Assembly (NCBI GenBank): GCA_026260175.1
Contig: JAKCWW010007310.1
Coordinates: 4,524-24,697 of the forward strand
Direction: 5' to 3'
DNA length: 20,174 nucleotides
Source of the DNA: Reticulitermes lucifugus
Lineage: Eukaryota > Arthropoda > Insecta > Blattodea > Rhinotermitidae
Positions 18,501-20,174 of the stretch are shown here, in pieces. The notes beneath the pieces were generated by a model, which did no database searches, was not told the origin of the DNA, and saw nothing but the letters and a program-made list of their open reading frames with translations. The first letter of the stretch is position 1. Every line of letters starts with the position of its first letter. Position numbers and translations under genes: made by a program.

Positions 18501-19529
18501 TACCTTGAGACTAAGACTTGGACCAAGTAGAACCAGTATTTGATCAAATGTTGCGCTACACATTCTGGAATATTTAAACAAGATTGAGAATGTACGCATA
18601 ATTTGACATTGAGGCAGGTTTAGATCTTTGCATTCTAGACTCTTCTGTTTAATCCATTGGGTTAACACGCTCTGTTATTGTTCAAAGTTTGTAACAAAAT
18701 TCTAGGATATAGGCCCTAATTACTACTACTAGTATGTGTCGTTATATTTATTTTAAAACTTATTTTATGGTCTACGGTGATTTGGTTCTTGTTAAATTTG
18801 TCGGTCACACATAACTTCAAATTTTCAGCCCGACGAAATATTTTGTAAGTTCTAACTTACAAATAATATTTCATACATAATGTATAGGCAGCTTATATTC
18901 ATAATCTAGATACATATCAGAGTTTAAATTCCTAGATATGAGCAATAAATATTAAATATTAAATATTATGTTTAGACCTTTTATTTTCCTTAATTATGCA
19001 TAATGAAAATGGCAATAAAAGTAGGTAACTGCAATGGAAAGTTACGTCATTACACGAAGTCTAGGTCACAGCACAATCACTTTCATTCTCCGGTATGTGG
19101 CATCACAGTAGAAGTATAAGAATTAAATATTATGACTGTATTTGTGTCTTAATGATCTTTGATGCAAAATGCATCTAAACCTCAAAGTTTCATCCAGTCG
19201 AAAGCAATGAGTATCAAATGTTATTATGAGATGTATATTTGTCTTAATTACCCGGCAAGCAAATCGAATCTTCTTGGGATAATATTATGTGCGATGGTAT
19301 ATTGCCTGTTAGGCTGTGCTTCAATTTTCTTAATTATCTCGTAAACGGCACGACTTTTGAAAAAAAAAAGTATTTGATACGAAACGTGTAAGCCTGCTTT
19401 GATTTTCTCTGCAAGTTTTATCTGAACTTTTTTCATTTCAGGAAGAATTCAGCGAGATATTGTCATAAAAATATTTCGGTCTTCGTGTAAAGTGTTTCAT
19501 ATTTTCGTCCGATTTTGACCCAACTTTAA
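18501..19529. other. No gene seen; AT-rich
   Basis: AT-rich sequence with an ATTAAATATT-type run at about 18948-18968. A 10-bp perfect hairpin at 18842-18863 is listed separately. Nothing coding is supported. Confidence 0.4.
18842..18863. repeat. Perfect 10-bp hairpin
   Basis: TTTGTAAGTT (18842-18851) and AACTTACAAA (18854-18863) are exact complements around CT. Allowing one bulge, the pairing extends outward through AATATT and AATATT. The function is unknown. Confidence 0.75.
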
Positions 19530-19660
19530 TTTTCTCGACAGATTTTGAATAAAATTTTTCAATAACATTTCAAGAAAATCTGTCCAGTGGGAGAGGAGTT
19601 GTTCCATGCAGGACAAAAGGACGGACGGACGGACAGACAGATAGGATTTTCGAAACGCTG
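19530..19660 (+). repeat. Interspersed repeat end with GGAC tetranucleotide array
   Basis: ACAGATTTT (19538-19546) and AAAATCTGT (19575-19583) form a 9-bp inverted repeat. It is followed by a GGACAAAAGGAC segment and a short GGAC/AGAC array (about 19617-19641). Arrays of this kind commonly terminate insect interspersed repeats. The family was not identified. Confidence 0.5.
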
Positions 19661-20112
19661 CAAACACTCCTAAAATCTTAAATGGATATGTACTCAGGTC
19701 AATTTATAGAGTAGAATTTTTATCAATCTTTGACTCGTTGTTGCATGTACCCAGACTCTATCCTTTTCTTTACAAGTGACAATGCACACACCGTGCTGTA
19801 CCTTGCAGTCCATGGTGTAACGATGAGTGCGAGGAAATAGTCGCTGTCGTGCGGGGTCTCACGTAAAAATCGCCAGCTACTTACGAATATATCACTGCTG
19901 CTTATACTTGACTTCCGCAGGTTTGTGCGGGTGGCTTGCACAGCGGTCCACTGCAACGTGCAGTGACGTGGCTTTTGGGGATGCAGTGCACCTACGCGGG
20001 AATTACCGCGTGATATTTTGCGTAGGGTACGACTCTTGCTGACATGTATTGCACTTGTGTTCTTTAGACCCGAGACACCATATTCTGGTTACAATGCAAT
20101 ACATTTCTTTCT
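19661..20112. other. No gene seen; CpG-containing
   Basis: Frames of 71-77 codons on opposite strands overlap at about 19723-20042, and neither shows a recognised motif. Unassigned. Confidence 0.35.
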
Positions 20113-20174
20113 TAAAGGTAAAGGTAAAGCAATCCCATTACAGGCCTAGACAGGCCCTGAGGGGTCCAGGAGGT
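20113..20174 (-). mobile_element. 3' end of a tRNA-derived SINE, cut by the window edge
   Basis: TAAAGG-type tandem units (20113-20129) are followed by AATCCCATTACAGGCCTAG and AGGCCCTGAGGGGTCCAGG. Read on the minus strand the units form a CCTTTA-type 3' tail, as at the corresponding end of the copy at 4276. The head should lie just outside the window. Confidence 0.55.

Noticed and set aside
1..20174. CRISPR array, operon or bacterial mobile element
   Set aside because: No regularly spaced direct repeats and no long ORFs. Introns and SINEs show eukaryotic DNA.

Overview
The window looks like animal nuclear DNA, most likely from an insect. It is gene-poor and rich in interspersed repeats: tRNA-derived SINEs, a piggyBac-type MITE, foldback repeats and a long trinucleotide microsatellite. 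The one clear protein gene is split by GT-AG introns. There are no operons, Shine-Dalgarno-led ORFs, CRISPR arrays or rRNA genes. From memory of the repeat style (SINEs with a TTTACC-type tail and repeated CCCAGAAG-ending terminal motifs), a cockroach or termite is my best guess. That species call is inference.

Layout. Positions 1-5528 hold no recognisable exon and probably lie in intron 1 of the gene that follows, with SINE, MITE and foldback insertions. Positions 5529-8196 on the + strand carry three coding exons of a LEPROT/Vps55-family four-pass endosomal membrane protein (5529-5603, 7156-7354, 8083-8196). The first exon, only about 5-6 codons plus 5'UTR, was not found and probably lies at or beyond the left edge. 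Intron 2 contains foldback-repeat copies and a CpG-retaining repeat. Intron 3 contains a 350-nt compound trinucleotide microsatellite. Positions 8197 to about 11850 are probably 3'UTR or downstream flank, with a good poly(A) signal at 11826.

Near 12.5 kb the base composition changes abruptly. The left part is almost without CpG (1 in 10021-10620), while the right part has about 32 in 13381-13980. I read the CpG-poor block as the footprint of germline gene-body methylation over the LEPROT transcription unit. At the transition sits an unnamed candidate coding exon on the minus strand (12544-12742). The region beyond it has GCGCATGCGC and other CpG-rich promoter-like motifs (13.8-14.1 kb), then several tRNA-derived SINE copies, a near-palindromic 108-nt foldback and otherwise uncharacterised DNA to the end, where another SINE copy runs off the window.

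The main non-gene signal is an approximately 75-80 nt terminal motif found in about eleven copies, at least three times as tight head-to-head inverted pairs. The copies differ in CpG content in a way that broadly tracks which side of the 12.5-kb boundary they occupy.
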